Source: JAAZLS01 sp964585925 (lineage in GTDB: Bacteria > Bacillota > Dethiobacteria > DTU022). Taken from it: DNA of 64,000 nucleotides. The notes below the pieces were generated by a model. It ran no database searches. It saw only the letters and a list, made by a program, of their open reading frames with translations, and was not told the DNA's origin. Numbering within the stretch: position 1 is the stretch's first letter; each line of letters opens with the position of its first letter. The stretch spans positions 20,086 through 84,085 of the forward strand of contig CAZPFS010000003.1 in the NCBI GenBank assembly GCA_964585925.1, in the 5' to 3' direction. The position numbers and the translations under genes were made by a program. This document shows, one piece after another, positions 43,726 to 52,854 of the stretch.

Positions 43726-46029
43726 TTATTTTTGATCCTTGATCGCCTGCAGCACCCTTTCCGGAGTCAGGGGGAAGGTAGTCAACTCGATCCCTATCGC
43801 GTCGGCTACTGCGTTGGCAATGGCGGGACCAACGGCAATCATAGGTTGCTCACCGATCCCGCGCACCCCAAAGGGACCGTCTTTTTCCGGTGTTTCCAAG
43901 GCAAATCCCTTTAGATAAGGGGTGTTCTCAATAGTTGGTATCTTGTAGTCGGTAAAGTTCGGATTTAAAATTCGGCCTTGGTCCAACTTGATCTCCTCAT
44001 AAAGGGCGGTCCCCAGACCCATAATAGTCCCCCCGTGGATCTGAACCAGGCATTGCTGCGGGTTTACCGCCTGCCCCACATCCAGAGCCGTGGCCAACTG
44101 CAGGACAGTGATTTCACCAGTTTCCGGGTCTACCTCCACCTCGGCTGCAGTAGCTCCAAAGGTCCAGAACATGCCTGGATTCCCCTGCCCGGTTTCGGGA
44201 TCAAGATTGGTCATCTTGGAAGGAATATATGATCCCCGGCCGATGATCGGCCCATGGATCCCCTCGCCGGTAGGCTTTTTATAGCTGTCGGCCAGGATTC
44301 TCAAAGGAACCTGTTTCGATCGGTCCTTTTTCCAGTATACCGTGTCATCTTCCAGTTCCATTTCCCCGGCCGGCACCCCCAGCTCCAGTGAACCCAGTTC
44401 CAGTATCTGCCGGCGGGCATCTTCCGCGGCCTTTATCACCGCATGCCCCAAAGCATAGGTGGTCCGGCTGCCTACGGTCTGCCACTCGTAGGGACTGTAA
44501 TCGGTATCGGGAATACGGATGGCAAATTTCTCCACCGGGATTTTCAATGTTTCAGCGGCAATCTGGCACATGGCGGTCAGCATGCCCTGCCCCATCTCGG
44601 TTGCGCTTACCGAAAGATGAACGGTACCGTCCTCATTAATCCGGATAATCGCCGAGGAGGAAGCATTGCTGGGCTGGGCCGGCGCTTTCACCAGACCGGC
44701 CAGACCTTTTCCGCGGAATTTCCCGCTATCCCGCTTACGCCACTCCACCGCTTCGGCTGCCGTCCGCAGGCAGTTCATAAAAGATGAATCCTCTATTTTC
44801 TGTCCGGTAGCGGTAGTGGATCCCTCTTTCATTCCATTGAGGAGACGCACATCCAGCGGGTCCAGTCCCAGTTTTTTAGCAATTTCATCCATTTGCCGTT
44901 CAATGCCCCACTGCATCTCGCACATGCCAAAGCCCCGCACCGGGCCGCCTACCGGGTTGTTGGTATAAACACAATAAGAATCCGTCTTGATATTTGGAAT
45001 ATCATACGCCCCGGCAGAGCTGTAAGCCGCCGCTCGGGTAATATTTACACCATATTCGGTGTAAGCCCCCCCGTCCCAGATCATTTTGTACTCCATGGCC
45101 GTGATCCGGCCATCTTTGCGCACCCCGGTTTTCAGGTGGCCATACATCGCCTGGCGGGTAAAAGTGCACTGCATATCTTCTTCCCGGGTGTACACTACGC
45201 GCACGATGTATCCGGGGCATTTTCTGGCCAGGGGTATAACCAGCCCCTCCATGGTGGCCCCGGCTTTGCCGCCGAACCCGCCGCCGATATAACTGGAAAC
45301 GACTCTAATTTTGTGCAGGGGCATCCCCAGACATTTGGCCAACAGTTGCCGCACGGTAAACGGAGACTGGGCGGTGCTCCAGACCGTCAACTTACCGTCA
45401 AAGCCCCATAGAGCGGCCGCTTTATGGGTTTCTATGGTCACATGCTGCATCTGAGGAACATAGTAATCCCCTTCGATGATCAGATCTGCCTCGGCAAATC
45501 CCTCTTCCACATTCCCTTTGCGGATTTTGCTGTGATTGCTGATGTTTGTTCCCGCTTCAGGGTAAAAAATAGGAACAACCTCGTAGCTCCCCAGATCCTC
45601 ATGAATCAATGGCGCGCCGGGTTTCATCGCCTCCAGGGGATTGAATACCGCCGGAAGTTCTTCGTATTCCACCTGGATCAGATCTACAGCCTGTTGGGCT
45701 ATATCTTCCGTGGTGGCAGCAACCGCGGCCAGCGGTTCTCCGAAAAAGCGGACCTTATCCACGGCAAAGAAAGTCCGGTCAACCAGATAAAGCCCCACCC
45801 GGTTACGGGAACATTCTTTCCCGGTCGCTACTGCCCTTACGCCCGGCAAAGCCTCCGCCCGGCTGGTATCTATCCGTTTTATCCGGCCGTGGGGGATAGT
45901 CGATTTTTTAATTTTGGCATAAAGCATGGGGGCCATGCTCAGATCCTCAATATATCTGGCACTGCCGGTCACCTTTTCCTCCGCTTCTATCCGGGAATAT
46001 GTTTTCCCCACATAGGTTAAGGATGGCAT
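43726..46029 (-). CDS. xdhA: Molybdenum hydroxylase (xanthine dehydrogenase family), molybdopterin-binding subunit
   Basis: 767 aa from the ATG at 46029 behind AAGGAGG; the frame extends 26 codons further without family similarity. It has the aldehyde oxidase/xanthine dehydrogenase fold: EEKVTGSARYIEDL at the start, SYIGGGFGGKAG near 250, PVRGFGMCEMQWGIE near 370 and the catalytic Glu in VRGIGEQPMIAVG near 715. The CO dehydrogenase active-site loop with Cys is absent. The neighbouring yqeB and yqeC genes suggest a selenium-dependent purine or nicotinate-type hydroxylase. Selenium in this family is a cofactor ligand, so no Sec codon is expected. Confidence 0.93.
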   Translation of the reverse strand: MPSLTYVGKTYSRIEAEEKVTGSARYIEDLSMAPMLYAKIKKSTIPHGRIKRIDTSRAEALPGVRAVATGKECSRNRVGLYLVDRTFFAVDKVRFFGEPLAAVAATTEDIAQQAVDLIQVEYEELPAVFNPLEAMKPGAPLIHEDLGSYEVVPIFYPEAGTNISNHSKIRKGNVEEGFAEADLIIEGDYYVPQMQHVTIETHKAAALWGFDGKLTVWSTAQSPFTVRQLLAKCLGMPLHKIRVVSSYIGGGFGGKAGATMEGLVIPLARKCPGYIVRVVYTREEDMQCTFTRQAMYGHLKTGVRKDGRITAMEYKMIWDGGAYTEYGVNITRAAAYSSAGAYDIPNIKTDSYCVYTNNPVGGPVRGFGMCEMQWGIERQMDEIAKKLGLDPLDVRLLNGMKEGSTTATGQKIEDSSFMNCLRTAAEAVEWRKRDSGKFRGKGLAGLVKAPAQPSNASSSAIIRINEDGTVHLSVSATEMGQGMLTAMCQIAAETLKIPVEKFAIRIPDTDYSPYEWQTVGSRTTYALGHAVIKAAEDARRQILELGSLELGVPAGEMELEDDTVYWKKDRSKQVPLRILADSYKKPTGEGIHGPIIGRGSYIPSKMTNLDPETGQGNPGMFWTFGATAAEVEVDPETGEITVLQLATALDVGQAVNPQQCLVQIHGGTIMGLGTALYEEIKLDQGRILNPNFTDYKIPTIENTPYLKGFALETPEKDGPFGVRGIGEQPMIAVGPAIANAVADAIGIELTTFPLTPERVLQAIKDQK

Positions 46030-46049
46030 ATTTTCTCCTCCTTTCCTCC

Positions 46050-46514
46050 TTACTTGGAGCAGGCTTTGATCGCCTGCCGGATTTCCTGATAGGCCCCGCA
46101 ACGGCACAGGTTGCCGCTCAGCGCCTCGCTGATCTCCTCATCATCCGGATTGGGGTTCCGGTTTAACAGGGCCCGGGCTGAAATAATCACCCCCGGCGTG
46201 CAGTAGCCGCATTGAAAGGCGGCGTGATCGATAAATGCCCGCTGAACCCGATCCAGCTCTCCATTTTTAGCCAGCCCTTCAATGGTTACCAACTCTTTCC
46301 CTTCCAGCTCCGCCGCCAGCACCAGGCATGAGTTTATCGGCACCTCATTCAACAGCACCATACAGGCGCCGCACTCCCCTACCTCGCATCCTTCCTTGGT
46401 TCCGGTAAGTTTCAGCTCTTCCCGGATGAAGTTGAGAAGGGTCTGCTGGGGACAGACCTCCCGGATCTCCTTCATACCGTTAACAGTAAATGAAATGGTC
46501 AGCTTTCCGGACAT
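46050..46514 (-). CDS. xdhC: Molybdenum hydroxylase [2Fe-2S] subunit
   Basis: 154 aa from the ATG at 46514 (AGGGAGG seven bases upstream), overlapping the FAD-subunit stop by 16 nt. It has both cluster motifs: the plant-ferredoxin-type CEVGECGACMV with a following Cys near residue 65, and the alpha-helical CGYCTPG with CRCGAY near 105-140. It shuttles electrons from the Mo site to the FAD subunit. Confidence 0.95.
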   Translation of the reverse strand: MSGKLTISFTVNGMKEIREVCPQQTLLNFIREELKLTGTKEGCEVGECGACMVLLNEVPINSCLVLAAELEGKELVTIEGLAKNGELDRVQRAFIDHAAFQCGYCTPGVIISARALLNRNPNPDDEEISEALSGNLCRCGAYQEIRQAIKACSK

Positions 46515-47341
46515 GAGCACACCTCCCTGGTCTCTTCCAGTCCGCGGCGCACCAGAACTTCAGCCAGATGGTAGCGGTATTCCCTGGAGCCCCGCAAATC
46601 CGTGATGGGAGAAATGTCATTCTTGACCAGTCCGGCCGCTTGGGACAGATCTGTTATGTTATCCGCATTGATTGCTTTTTCTACCGAAACAGCTCTAACC
46701 GGGGTGGGAGCTACCGCTCCCAGGGCGATTCGGACCTCCCCGCGCCATCTCTGGACGGCCACCCCTACCGTAGCCAGATCCACCGAACGGGTCCGGGAGA
46801 TTTTCTTGTAAACCCCTTTTCCCTGGGGGTAGGGCCGGGGAATAACCACTGCCGTTACCAGTTCTCCTGCCTTGAGGGCACTTTTCCCGGGACCGGTAAA
46901 AAATTCTTCGATGGGAACGCTGCGCCTTCCGTCCGGTCCGGCTATCTTGACCCGCGCCCCCAGGCAGTACAGGGGAGCGGCGGTATCCGCTGCCGGGGAG
47001 GCATTGCAGATATTTCCCACCAGGGTAGCCCGGTTGCGGACAGAATAAGAGCCGATGCTGTGGCAGCCTTCCGCCAGAACCGGCACATTTTTTCTCACCG
47101 GATCGAACCGCAGGATCTGATTCAGGGTTACCCCGGCGCCGATAGTAATTCCGTCCTGATCTTCTTTCAGTATTTTCAGCTCTTCAATGTCCTTGATATC
47201 CACCAATTGCCGGGCTTTGAATTTGCCACCCCGGATTCCCACCAGCAGATCCGTGCCACCGGCCAACAAATAAGTGCCCTCCGTTTCCAGCCACTTCATG
47301 GCCTGGGAAAGGTCGGAACACTTTTGATAAGTAAACGGCAT
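46499..47341 (-). CDS. xdhB: Molybdenum hydroxylase FAD-binding subunit
   Basis: 280 aa of the CoxM/XdhB type. The FAD loops are YLLAGGTDLLVGIRGG near residue 24 and RNRATLVGNICNASPAADTA near 100. The C-terminal CO-dehydrogenase flavoprotein domain is present. Gene order is FAD, [2Fe-2S], Mo subunit. It lies 82 bp downstream of allG on the same strand, so the hydroxylase is joined to the ureide genes. Confidence 0.95.
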   Translation of the reverse strand: MPFTYQKCSDLSQAMKWLETEGTYLLAGGTDLLVGIRGGKFKARQLVDIKDIEELKILKEDQDGITIGAGVTLNQILRFDPVRKNVPVLAEGCHSIGSYSVRNRATLVGNICNASPAADTAAPLYCLGARVKIAGPDGRRSVPIEEFFTGPGKSALKAGELVTAVVIPRPYPQGKGVYKKISRTRSVDLATVGVAVQRWRGEVRIALGAVAPTPVRAVSVEKAINADNITDLSQAAGLVKNDISPITDLRGSREYRYHLAEVLVRRGLEETREVCSCPES

Positions 47342-47423
47342 CTCCTTTTTTCACCTCCACCAGTATTTAATAGCGGGGCAAGAATAAGGTTTGCCCAGAC
47401 AAGCGAATGATCCGCAGATCATC

Positions 47424-48722
47424 CTATTTGGCCAGCTCCTTCAGCGCCTCCACAAAGATCTCCATCGGCGGCAGAACAACGCCCGCCCCGATCTGCCCCA
47501 CACCGGGTTCCTTGTGGGCAATACCGGTATTAATTCGGGGCAGAATCCCTTTCTCCACCACTTTTAGGACGTCGATACCGGTGGGGGTGCCTTTAAAATC
47601 AAGAGCCGGGATATTGAAATTCTTGTTCTCCGCAAACGTAATCTCATACATCTCATTGGTAGCTTCATAAGCCATGCTGGGTTTCCCGCCAATGAAATTG
47701 ACAATCGCCGGCGCTGCGGCCATGGCAAACCCGCCGATACCCACGGTTTCCGTGATCACGGAATCCCCGATATCGGGATTGGCATCATTTGCGGTAAACC
47801 CGGAGAAATAAAGCCCCTTCGGGGTCTGGCAGGGCGCGGTAAACCACTTGTCACCGGTGCCGCTGACCCGGATTCCAAACTCGGTACCGTTGCGGGACAT
47901 GGTGCTCACGATGGAACTGCCCTCAATACCATGGGCGGCTACGGCCATGGTCTTGCAGGAGGCCATGATCGCGTTGAGGGACGTCAGATCGTTGCTATGC
48001 ATAAAGGCCAGCACTTCCGCCGCGGCGGTAGGTTTGATCTCTTTGAAAAAGGGGCAGGTATTGGTCAGGTCAAGACGCGGGGTATCATATTCGCGCCGCC
48101 GGCCAAACTCAGTCTCGGCGATATAGGGGGCCACGGTGCGGATAAACAAAGAAGTGGTGGCCCGGTTGCGGTTGTGTCCATCATCCCCCATATGCAGGGC
48201 CTGGGCAATGATCGATTTTATATCAACCCCCCCGGAGAGCTTGACCGCTTCTTTCAGCACAGTGGCATAAACCTCATCCAGCCAGCGCAGACGCCTGAGT
48301 ACCCCCTCATCGTAAGCGCCATAACGAAGAACTTTCCCGTATCCTTCATTCATGTTGGAAAAAGTGTACCCGCCATGCTCTTTATCTTCAATAATAAACA
48401 CCATCTGAGAAGGGGTGGTTACTCCGGCCATGGGCCCCACCGCATTGTAATGGTGGCAGGGAGCATACTCGATATCCCCGGAAGCAGCCAGTTCCCGGGC
48501 TTCTTCCACATTACGGGCCTTTTTTTCATGGATTAAACCCCCAATAATCGCACCTTTCAGTGGCCCGCTCATGTTTTCCCAGGATATGGGGGGGCCGGCG
48601 TGAAGAATCAGGTTGTCCTTCATGCCCGGAATGACATCTCTGGCCCGTCCAATATCCACCCATACGGGGCGGGAACTCATCATCCTTTCTACAGCTTTGA
48701 GATTTGCCTGATCTACACTCAT
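47424..48722 (-). CDS. allG: Oxamate carbamoyltransferase subunit AllG (DUF1116, YlbE)
   Basis: 432 aa and clearly DUF1116: LHAGPPISWENMSGPLKGA near 40, YAPCHHYNAVGPMAG near 90, ALHMGDDGHNRN near 180 and NTGIAHKEPGVGQIGAG near the end. In E. coli the AllF, AllG and AllH proteins together form the oxamate carbamoyltransferase of anaerobic allantoin use, which makes carbamoyl phosphate from oxalurate. All three partners and a carbamate kinase are present here. A 12-bp hairpin precedes it. Confidence 0.9.
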   Translation of the reverse strand: MSVDQANLKAVERMMSSRPVWVDIGRARDVIPGMKDNLILHAGPPISWENMSGPLKGAIIGGLIHEKKARNVEEARELAASGDIEYAPCHHYNAVGPMAGVTTPSQMVFIIEDKEHGGYTFSNMNEGYGKVLRYGAYDEGVLRRLRWLDEVYATVLKEAVKLSGGVDIKSIIAQALHMGDDGHNRNRATTSLFIRTVAPYIAETEFGRRREYDTPRLDLTNTCPFFKEIKPTAAAEVLAFMHSNDLTSLNAIMASCKTMAVAAHGIEGSSIVSTMSRNGTEFGIRVSGTGDKWFTAPCQTPKGLYFSGFTANDANPDIGDSVITETVGIGGFAMAAAPAIVNFIGGKPSMAYEATNEMYEITFAENKNFNIPALDFKGTPTGIDVLKVVEKGILPRINTGIAHKEPGVGQIGAGVVLPPMEIFVEALKELAK

Positions 48723-48752
48723 TTGATGGAACCTCCAGTTTCAAATTTGAGT

Positions 48753-48780
48753 GGTGCTGCCGCCTTCAGGCGGCAGCACC
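48753..48780. promoter_or_regulatory. Hairpin between the cyclase-family gene and allG
   Basis: GGTGCTGCCGCC, loop TTCA, GGCGGCAGCACC: a perfect 12-bp stem. No T-run follows on the minus strand, so it is more likely an mRNA processing or stabilising element, or an attenuator, than a full terminator. Confidence 0.65.
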
Positions 48781-48814
48781 GGGAGCCCGATAACTTACCG
48801 GATAACCATGCTGA

Positions 48815-49600
48815 CTACTCCAGAAAGGCCACCACCCGGGCAAAAGCCGATTCGCCGCCCTTGAACTTGAAGGGGAAACAACCGATATTGAGCCTTTTGT
48901 TTTGCAATTCCGGGGCGCCGATATCGCCGCCCAGATTTTCCATATGCAGACAGTTGTGTCTAAACAGGGCATTGTGGGTCAACTGGTAATGATCTTCGGG
49001 GAAAAGCTTATCCACCGCTTCTTTGCCCCCAAACCTTTTTTCCGCTGCTGCCCGTACCCGGTCACACTGTCCGAAAGTTCCCTTGCCCAAAAACCTGCCG
49101 ATGGGCAGATTCATGGGGTGATCAGTGGATACGGCGTCTACTCCCCAGATCTTTATCTTTTTGTCCAGCAGCCATTGCACCATATCAGGATGAGCGCCGG
49201 GATGATAATGTATATATCTTTCTTCATCGGCTTCGGGCCCCAAGGCCGCGTATCTGTACCAACCGGTATGCAGCACCAGAAGATCGCCTTCTTTAACTTT
49301 CACTCTTTTTTCAATCATTTCGGGAGTATAGGCAGCCAGGTCATCCATCTCGTCCCTCAAGTCCACGATAACCCCCGTTCCGTACAGCCATTCCAGGGGG
49401 ATCTCGTCAATGGTCATCCCGTCGGTAATGAAATGGCGGGCTGAATCCAGGTGGGTTCCGATATGCAGCGAAGTCTTGATATATTGGGCATTGACTCCGT
49501 GTTCCACTTTTCTTTTGAAATACTTGACTTCAAAGGGAGGATAATAGGGCCAAAAGGTGGTATCCTGATTCAGGGGCTGTGAAAGATCATACAATTTCAT
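48815..49600 (-). CDS. Cyclase-family amidohydrolase (kynurenine formamidase-like)
   Basis: 261 aa. The family metal motif HxGTHxDxxxH is present as HIGTHLDSARHF near residue 46, with later His residues that would complete a di-metal site. Characterised relatives hydrolyse N-formylkynurenine, isatin or cyclic amides. Its place between the split fdrA and allG suggests it opens or hydrolyses a ureide or amide in the same pathway, for example to supply the carbamoyl donor. The exact substrate is unknown. The ATG has GGAGG upstream. Confidence 0.87.
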   Translation of the reverse strand: MKLYDLSQPLNQDTTFWPYYPPFEVKYFKRKVEHGVNAQYIKTSLHIGTHLDSARHFITDGMTIDEIPLEWLYGTGVIVDLRDEMDDLAAYTPEMIEKRVKVKEGDLLVLHTGWYRYAALGPEADEERYIHYHPGAHPDMVQWLLDKKIKIWGVDAVSTDHPMNLPIGRFLGKGTFGQCDRVRAAAEKRFGGKEAVDKLFPEDHYQLTHNALFRHNCLHMENLGGDIGAPELQNKRLNIGCFPFKFKGGESAFARVVAFLE

Positions 49601-49748
49601 AATTGATTACCTCCTGATTGTAATTGTGAAACCTTTATTTTCCACACCACAACTGTTTCCGGCAAAATATTTTTCAGGGACAAACCACCTCCCGGGTACA
49701 TATTTGCAATGCCTTAAAATCGAATCCCAATCGCAAATATTAAAACTG

Positions 49749-49934
49749 TTATTTCAATTTATCCAGAAGCCTGAGCAGGTTTTCATCCCCCATTGCCGGC
49801 GGCTTCCATAGAACATGCACCACCGGCGCCCCTTTCAGCTTCAGGCTTTCGGCAAACCCCTCCAGGCCGAGGTTGATGACCTTGGGCCCGGCGGTAAAAA
49901 GCTGTTGAATATTGGTTGGCGATTGGCCAGTCAT
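49749..49934 (-). CDS. Small protein matching the C-terminal end of FdrA/AllF (split fdrA)
   Basis: 61 aa, starting at an ATG at 49934 with a clear AGGGGGG site, 14 bp after the fdrA stop and in a different frame. Its core PKVINLGLEGFAESLKLKG with VVHVLWKPPA resembles, as I recall it, the last 50 or so residues of E. coli FdrA, which this organism's 513-aa FdrA lacks. It is therefore probably a separately encoded part of AllF, needed to complete the oxamate carbamoyltransferase. A recent frameshift is unlikely because it has its own ribosome site. Confidence 0.75.
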   Translation of the reverse strand: MTGQSPTNIQQLFTAGPKVINLGLEGFAESLKLKGAPVVHVLWKPPAMGDENLLRLLDKLK

Positions 49935-49948
49935 GGTTATCCCCCCTG

Positions 49949-51490
49949 TTAGAATTCAAGTACCGCCCCTGCAAACAGCGCTGCCTCGGCATTGCTGGGC
50001 AATACGTGCACCTTGTTTTGAATGAGTTTTTTCACCTGTTCCCGGCGGTTCTGGGGATCGTCGTCCGTGCCGCATACGGAGGCCACAAACACCGGAGCGC
50101 TTCCCCCGGTTTCCCGGCGGGCCCGGTCGATGGCCTCCAGGGCTGACCCGGCCGGATCGGGGTGGGCATTATATCCCAACACCAGATCCAACATTATTAC
50201 TGCCGTCCGGGGATCCTTTGCCTCGGCCACAATCCGTTGGTTGCGGACGGTGGGATCTATCATCGGATGAAGCCGCCCCTGAGTAAACTCGTCATCCCCA
50301 AAATCAATAATGGTATGTCCCCGGCTGTGGTAGGCGTCTTCCAGGGCCAGCTCGGGATCCAGGGACACATTGGAATAGATAGCCCCCAATTTTTTTTGCA
50401 GTAAAACCATTGTTTCGTAGGCCAGCGTGCCCCCCGAAAACAATCCCCGGAAAAATTTCCGATCCCCGGTGAGCAGGCTTCTTTCTTTCTCCGCAGCCTG
50501 CTTTACCCGGCAGTTCATCTCTTCCGGGCGGTAGTTCTGCTTTCTCAAGGCTGCCACGGCCCTGGCAGCCGCTTCTTTCAGAGTCTGCGCGGGTTCGCAG
50601 CCAGATGAAAGCACCTGCTCCGGGCTGGCGCCGATAAAATTCACGATCACCGGTTTCGGGCTGCCGGCAGCCGCCTGAAGCACCTTGGAGGCAACCTGCG
50701 GCTCCGGAGGCTTGGAAACAATCACAATTATCCTGGTGGAGGGGTCCGAAATTAAGGCCTCGAGGCCCATGATCATGGTAATCCCGCCCACCTCGCCTTT
50801 CAGATCCCGTCCCCCGGTACCGATCCCATGGGTAATGCCTTCCCCCAGGTTATGGATCAAGGTGGAAACCTCCTGCAAGCCGGTGCCGGCTGCCGCCACA
50901 ATTCCTATCCCTCCGGCCCGGACCTCATTGGCAAAAGCCAGCGGAGTGCCGTTAATAATGGCGGTACCGCAATCGGGTCCCATTACCAGCAATCCTTTCT
51001 GCCGTGCTTTCTGTTTGAGGGCTTTTTCATCGGTCAGCGGAACGTTGTCGCTGAAAATCATCACGTGCAGCCCGGCCTCCAGGATACGCTCCGCCTCCCG
51101 ACGGACATGTCGGCCGGGAATGGAGAGAAGAGCCAAATTGGCCTCGGGGAAATGCTTCAGGGCGGTGTCAAAAGTCCTGGGAACAAATTCACCGGCCGCC
51201 TGATCATGTTCCACCGGCCTGTTCAGTTCCTCCAGAGCCTGGTTGACAGCTGCCTCTGCCTGACACGGGGTGGCCGCGTTGACCGCGATGATCAGGTCAT
51301 TGGCTTCCGCTTCCCGTTCAATTTGTTCGGTGAGAAGGCCGCTGGTCTGTAGAAATTTCTTGTTATGATCGGTTCCTACAATTATCTCGGCTCCCAGTAC
51401 TCCCTCCTGCTCCCGGATCAAACTCGAAAGGCGCATCAGGTAAACCGAATCTCGGAAACAGTTTTTATAAATGTGTGTTTTTATAGACAT
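49949..51490 (-). CDS. fdrA: FdrA/AllF, oxamate carbamoyltransferase subunit (acyl-CoA synthetase-like)
   Basis: 513 aa from the ATG at 51490 (GGAAGG upstream); a longer start at 51571 adds 27 residues unlike the family. It has a succinyl-CoA-synthetase-like fold. Key blocks are YKNCFRDSVYLMRLS at the N terminus, KGLLVMGPDCGTAIINGTP near 170, GIVAAAGTGLQEV and GIGTGGRDLKGEVGG near 220, and a C-terminal part with HPMIDPTVRN. It ends sooner than E. coli FdrA (about 555 aa). The missing tail is encoded by the next ORF. It works with AllG and AllH. Confidence 0.92.
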   Translation of the reverse strand: MSIKTHIYKNCFRDSVYLMRLSSLIREQEGVLGAEIIVGTDHNKKFLQTSGLLTEQIEREAEANDLIIAVNAATPCQAEAAVNQALEELNRPVEHDQAAGEFVPRTFDTALKHFPEANLALLSIPGRHVRREAERILEAGLHVMIFSDNVPLTDEKALKQKARQKGLLVMGPDCGTAIINGTPLAFANEVRAGGIGIVAAAGTGLQEVSTLIHNLGEGITHGIGTGGRDLKGEVGGITMIMGLEALISDPSTRIIVIVSKPPEPQVASKVLQAAAGSPKPVIVNFIGASPEQVLSSGCEPAQTLKEAAARAVAALRKQNYRPEEMNCRVKQAAEKERSLLTGDRKFFRGLFSGGTLAYETMVLLQKKLGAIYSNVSLDPELALEDAYHSRGHTIIDFGDDEFTQGRLHPMIDPTVRNQRIVAEAKDPRTAVIMLDLVLGYNAHPDPAGSALEAIDRARRETGGSAPVFVASVCGTDDDPQNRREQVKKLIQNKVHVLPSNAEAALFAGAVLEF

Positions 51491-51668
51491 TGAATCCTTC
51501 CCCCTTGATTTGAGGTGGTCTTCACCCTTTAGGCTACCGGGGCCTAGGCGTTTTTGAGGCTGGTTTTCCATGTAGTACAGTGCTCATTACCCGGGTTTTT
51601 GCGGGAAACAGACTGCGGTTCAATGGTATGCCCTCAATACTTCAAATATTCTCAGCCAGATCACTTGC

Positions 51669-52607
51669 TCAAGGCTCGATCTGGGTTCCGGCCTTACCTT
51701 CTACGGCAGAAACTGCCTGTTCCAGTGAGGTAATAACTGCCCTTTTCCCGGATTTACATGCAAACCGGACCGCCGCTTCCGCCTTGGGGCCCATGCTGCC
51801 ATCGGCAAAGTGTCCCTGCCGAATATATTCTCTCATCTGGGCCGCGCTCACCGTCCCCAGCTCCTGCTGATCCGGCTTCCGGTAATTGAGAAAAACCTTT
51901 GGCACATCAGTCAACATTAAAAACAGCTCTGCGCCCACGATTTCCGCCAGCTGCTCACCGGCCAGATCTTTGTCGATTACCGCTTCCACACCCTGCACAG
52001 TACCTCCCGGCTCCCTGATGACCGGTATGCCCCCTCCTCCGGAGGCTATCACCAGGCAGGAACTCTCCACCAGCGTTTTGATGGTATTCCCTTCAAATAT
52101 CTCCAGGGGGAAAGGGGAGGGAACAACCTTTCTCCAGCCCCGCCCCGAATCTTCCACCCATACCTCGTTTTTCTCCACAGAATTTTTGAGAGCCTCCTCC
52201 CTGGAGTAGAACGAACCTATGGGTTTCGTAGGGTTGGCAAAAGAAGGATCATTTTTGTCCACTACCACCTGGGTGATAAGGGTAACCACCGCTTTGTTTA
52301 TCCGGTGGCGAATCAGCTCATTTGTTAACTGCTGCTGCAACATATACCCGATCTGCCCCTGACTCATTGCCCCACAGATGTCAAGGGGCATGGGAGGGGT
52401 TTTTTGTCGCGACAGCTCGTTTTGAAAGTGAATCTTGCCTACCTGCGGTCCATTGCCGTGAGTAATTACCAGATCATGTTCTCCAATCAGCTTGACCAGT
52501 TGCCGGCAGGCGACGGCAATATTTTCGTACTGTTCTTCGGCAGTCCCCAATTGTCCCGAAGTCAGCAGCGCGTTTCCTCCAAGGGCTACTACGATTCTCA
52601 TTATCAC
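51669..52607 (-). CDS. arcC: Carbamate kinase
   Basis: 312 aa; it makes ATP from carbamoyl phosphate and ADP. It has MRIVVALGGNALL at the start, THGNGPQVG near 50, VEDSGRGWRKVVPSP near 150 and IASGGGGIPV near 190, all typical of ArcC/AllK. The start is a GTG at 52607 or an ATG at 52601 (GGGAGG upstream). It is the first gene of the minus-strand operon that continues through fdrA, the cyclase-family gene and allG to xdhA. This is the energy-yielding step of ureide fermentation. Confidence 0.95.
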   Translation of the reverse strand: MIMRIVVALGGNALLTSGQLGTAEEQYENIAVACRQLVKLIGEHDLVITHGNGPQVGKIHFQNELSRQKTPPMPLDICGAMSQGQIGYMLQQQLTNELIRHRINKAVVTLITQVVVDKNDPSFANPTKPIGSFYSREEALKNSVEKNEVWVEDSGRGWRKVVPSPFPLEIFEGNTIKTLVESSCLVIASGGGGIPVIREPGGTVQGVEAVIDKDLAGEQLAEIVGAELFLMLTDVPKVFLNYRKPDQQELGTVSAAQMREYIRQGHFADGSMGPKAEAAVRFACKSGKRAVITSLEQAVSAVEGKAGTQIEP

Positions 52608-52711
52608 TTAAACCTCCCAGATCAATTGTGCAGCTGCAAACCCGCTCCCGCTGCCAATTCCAATCATAACACCCGGGGCTGGAGGTCTGGAATTAATTTT
52701 CTATTGTTAAT

Positions 52712-52717
52712 ATTATA
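52712..52717 (-). promoter_or_regulatory. -10 element of the arcC-fdrA-allG-xdh operon
   Basis: A perfect TATAAT on the minus strand, about 105 bp upstream of arcC. There is no recognisable -35 at the correct distance, which suits a promoter that needs an activator such as the divergent PucR protein. Confidence 0.5.
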
Positions 52718-52764
52718 TGCAAGCAGAGGCTCTTCCTTTAGTTTATATAACCAAATCGCAGGTA

Positions 52765-52782
52765 ATTGTTTGTGTAAACAAT
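52765..52782. promoter_or_regulatory. Palindrome in the arcC-pucR divergent region
   Basis: ATTGTTT, GTGT, AAACAAT: perfect 7-bp arms. It lies between the arcC -10 and the pucR -35 and is a candidate PucR binding site. Confidence 0.55.
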
Positions 52783-52794
52783 ACAAATAATATA

Positions 52795-52823
52795 TTGACA
52801 AATGGTTTTTTCCCTGCTACTGT
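52795..52823 (+). promoter_or_regulatory. Promoter of pucR
   Basis: A perfect -35 TTGACA (52795-52800), 17 bp, then TACTGT (52818-52823). The pucR ATG lies about 32 bp downstream. Confidence 0.75.
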
Positions 52824-52854
52824 TTAGTTGCCCAATCATATCCGGAGGTGCCTG

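Noticed and set aside
43726..46029. Carbon monoxide dehydrogenase (CoxL) instead of a xanthine-type hydroxylase
   Set aside because: The CoxL active-site Cys loop is absent, and the accessory genes are those of selenium-type hydroxylases.
43726..46029. Selenocysteine codon in the hydroxylase
   Set aside because: The reading frame has no internal TGA, and selenium in this enzyme class is a labile cofactor ligand rather than Sec.
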